The notes under the pieces were generated by a model that had not been told where the DNA came from, ran no database searches, and saw nothing but the letters and a program-made list of their open reading frames with translations. Positions 61,403 through 64,000 of a stretch of DNA of 64,000 nt are shown piece after piece. How positions within the stretch are numbered: position 1 is the stretch's first letter; every line of letters starts with the position of its first letter. This DNA comes from Brugia malayi (taxonomy: Eukaryota; Nematoda; Chromadorea; Rhabditida; Onchocercidae), in NCBI RefSeq assembly GCF_000002995.4, contig NW_025062475.1, forward strand, positions 124,001 through 188,000, written 5' to 3'. Made by a program: the position numbers and the translations under genes.

Positions 61403-63829
61403 ATGGAAAAAAATTCATTATTTACCACAATCACTACCACCATCGCCGATATTCCAACAACTGCTGCTATCAGTATGGATAATAAACCTCCTGCTTACGC
61501 TCCTATTAAAAAAGAGTATATCGATGAAAAGAGTGATAATCCAAGAACTAGTTGTGGTTGCTTGTTTGTCGTTCTTTCTTTTTTTTTTTTAAATTAGTTT
61601 TTTTTTTTGGTTTTTAAATTGGTTTTTTATTTGCTTTTCTAGTCGATCTTCTTGTTTGCATAATTTTCATCGAGCTTATGCTTATTTTGTTAGCTCCTCC
61701 ATACATTGCAAAGCATCAATTTTTTTTTTTTTTTTTTTTTCAGAAAACTATGACAAAGTGGTTATGGAAAGACCGAGACATAAATATCGTGGCATGAACC
61801 GCGAACGCAGAAAGGAAATGGCCAAGGTTCGTCTTTTTTGAACTTTGCAGTATTTGAATGGTGCTTTCATGAATATCTAAAGAAATAAAATTCTTGTATG
61901 TGAAATCTGACCAAAGTCTGAATCGAAATGCAGGGAGGTAAGTATTTTGCATAATTTTGGATTTTGGATGTTTGTAATTTTGGTGCAACTGTGGATCTGC
62001 ACAAACTCGAGGAACTTATTTCCTCACAGTATTCCACTAACACTGTTGACAGTAGTTGATAGATGACCAAAATAGTTAATGACCTCCATGCTGTCTTCTT
62101 ATGTTTACTCCCATGGATAAAATACGTAACTAATTTTAAAAAAATGAATCTCATTGAGCAAGTTAGTCTGCTGAATCTAATTTGGCAGCTTCAAGCAATT
62201 CTAAATTAATATAAGTGATATCTAAGCTAATGATTGGTACGTATTGTCTTGGTGGTCCTTGGATTTATTTATATGTAAGTCATCCTTTGTGTGTCTCCTT
62301 CAGAAATCTGTCAAATCTTATAATTGCTTTAATATTGTATAATTCAAAAAGAAGTCAAAAAAACCGTGATGGTCTCATCGATTGACTTTTTATTAATCCA
62401 TTATATTATAATTCAAGTAAATATTATTTTTTGGTCTTCCTGGGTAATCTATTATTTTAATGAGAAGCATGTTCACTGTTAAATATGCTTTTTTATACTT
62501 TCAAATTCTTTATGCAACTAATCTTTCCCATCGCATGAGATTTATCCGCTTTATGCATGTTGGTTTTTCTTCTGATCTTTTTTTTTTTCTTTAGTTTTAG
62601 GATGTTTTCTTTTTTTGCTCAGAACTGACGAAAAGGATGAGGATTAGTACTTAAGATTTTGGACTCAAAACTAAATTATTATTTCATTCTGAACGCACTG
62701 GATATTTTTGCAATTTGCTTGGTCATCAGTTAATTTGTCATTCGCCGATGTTTCCAGAAAAATGTGAGCTGGCCCGTAAGGGATGTTTGTGAAGTCAGAT
62801 CAGAAGCTATAATTTGGGCCGTTGAGCAGTTACCTTGTCTATGGAATTTAGCATGTGAAGATTATCGAGATAGGACAAAGCGGCGACAGGGATGGTCTAC
62901 TGTTAGCCGCATGCTTATTCATGATTTTGAAAATAAGGACTTGACAGAACGTCAAAGAATTGGTTAGTTTCATAGTTTTCGTTTTTTTTTTTTTTTTTGT
63001 TTTCTTTTCACTTTCCTAAAATATTTAACTTTGTTCGTAATTTTTGGGAGGTGTAAATTCTCAAAAATTTTTGTTGAAATTTCTGAAAGCCTTGTGTATT
63101 TCAGAAAAAGAAATACAAAGTAAATGGAAAAATATACGCGATTGTTATGTGAGAGATGTACGAAGAAAGAATGGCGAAGGAATAAAATCGAGAGGTAAAC
63201 GAACGCGCGAATATATCCATGCCGGATTGCTAGCATTCCTGGGTACTCCGTGTGTTACTAAGCCAGATTCTGTTCATTCTTCAGCAACTGATCCTGGAAA
63301 TTCTTGTGATTTCGTTCTCGATAATACTGTGAAGCCTTTTTTGGACCATAGTGCAGAGGTTAACTGTAACTGGATAAAGCAGGAAAAATTGGAGGAGGAA
63401 CTGAGAATAATTCTGGAAAAACGATGTCCGGATCCGGAAGATGATGAAGATAGCGCTTTCTTCTCTACCTTACTTCCTACTATAAGAAATTTGGATCCAG
63501 AACAAAAAGTTGAATTTCGTTTGGAAGTTCTTCAAGCTCTACGGCAAATTACTACAAAACAACCATCGCCACCATTACTTTTTCAATCCGAAAATCTAAA
63601 CATTAGCTCTAATGCTAATTTATCAGGAAGTGTGTCTAGAAACGGCAGTATCCCTTCGAAAACTGAAAGCAGTGTTATTTGTTCGGGCATCTCTGGCTCA
63701 GACTCTTTTGCTTTGCAATTTAAAGCTACTGAAGACTTTATGATATCCTTGCGAAATATGCAGCAGGAATGCTCTGCATCTTTAAGATCCTTATTATCGT
63801 CTCTTACTCAACTCAGAAGTATTCATTAA
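61403..63829 (+). CDS. MADF-BESS domain DNA-binding protein
   Basis: Four exons at 61403-61556, 61744-61826, 62758-62962 and 63105-63829 join in frame to about 388 residues. The N-terminal exon is Thr-rich and contains KPPAYAPIKKEY, a PPxY motif that can bind WW domains. The second exon is basic (RPRHKYRGMNRERRKEMAK). The MADF domain (about residues 90-190) shows AIIWAVEQLPCLWNLACEDY, RDRTKRRQGWSTVSRML, EIQSKWKNIRDCYVRDVRRK and YIHAGLLAFL, with the spaced Trp residues typical of this Myb/SANT-like fold. The C-terminal part has DSAFFSTLLPTIRNLDPEQK followed by VEFRLEVLQALRQI, which fits a BESS motif. MADF-BESS proteins bind DNA through MADF and self-associate through BESS, acting as transcription regulators. 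Targets are unknown. Confidence 0.85.
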
Positions 63830-64000
63830 TTAAGCCTTTGCTGGAAGGATATAATTTAAATGTTTATGACGTTCTATGTTCGTATTGATTTCTCTCATAT
63901 AATTAATCGTTATATTATTTCTTGTACTGCAAATTTCGAAGTTTTAAAGAAATTATTATCAAATTTAGTTTTCAAATTCAAAGAATGAAAGGCAAAAAAA
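63830..64000. other. 3' flank of MADF-BESS gene
   Basis: 171 bp of AT-rich sequence after the stop codon, presumably 3' UTR. No other feature was seen. Confidence 0.5.

Overview
This window looks like nuclear genomic DNA from a nematode, probably a spirurid (filarial-type, clade III) species. The DNA is extremely AT-rich, with long A/T tracts. The genes have many short exons and introns ending in TTTNAG-like acceptors, and several start codons sit 0-13 nt behind an acceptor-like AG, as expected for spliced-leader trans-splicing. The species call is inference from style and gene content; no species-specific marker was seen. Exon models were built by eye by joining reading frames across GT..AG introns, so gene spans are firmer than individual exon edges.

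Layout: (1) 315-11374, minus strand, two tandem serine-carboxypeptidase-like genes. Both are open across many exons, but both carry changes at key active-site positions. One has lost the catalytic serine; the other keeps it but has altered substrate-pocket residues. (2) 14230-15989, minus, a compact 151-residue four-TM protein. (3) 17724-23724, minus, an SCYL1-type pseudokinase with HEAT repeats. (4) 25002-28518, minus, a small two-PDZ protein whose introns hold a tRNA-Arg(ACG) and a very long GT/CA microsatellite. (5) 29243-37858, plus, a CD36/LIMP-2 family receptor with a C-terminal lysosomal dileucine-type signal; its 4.2 kb intron contains an intron-bearing tRNA-Arg(CCT). (6) 39967-47548, minus, RNA polymerase III second-largest subunit (POLR3B/RPC2), preceded on the same strand by a small RING-H2 protein (48157-49507). 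(7) 51211-55614, plus, an unusual membrane protein of roughly 740 residues with at least eleven consecutive 11-residue hydrophobic repeats and an acidic tail ending in a LIR-like motif. (8) 57361-60294, minus, a C2-domain protein. (9) 61403-63829, plus, a MADF-BESS DNA-binding protein.

No common pathway links all the genes. Several relate to secretory, endosomal or lysosomal membranes (carboxypeptidases, SCYL1, the LIMP-2-like receptor, the repeat-rich membrane protein). Three concern Pol III products (POLR3B and two tRNA-Arg genes). I regard both as chance groupings. Best candidates for something undescribed are the 11-residue-repeat/LIR membrane protein, the serine-less carboxypeptidase paralogue, and the tRNA whose intron repeats an anticodon-stem strand.
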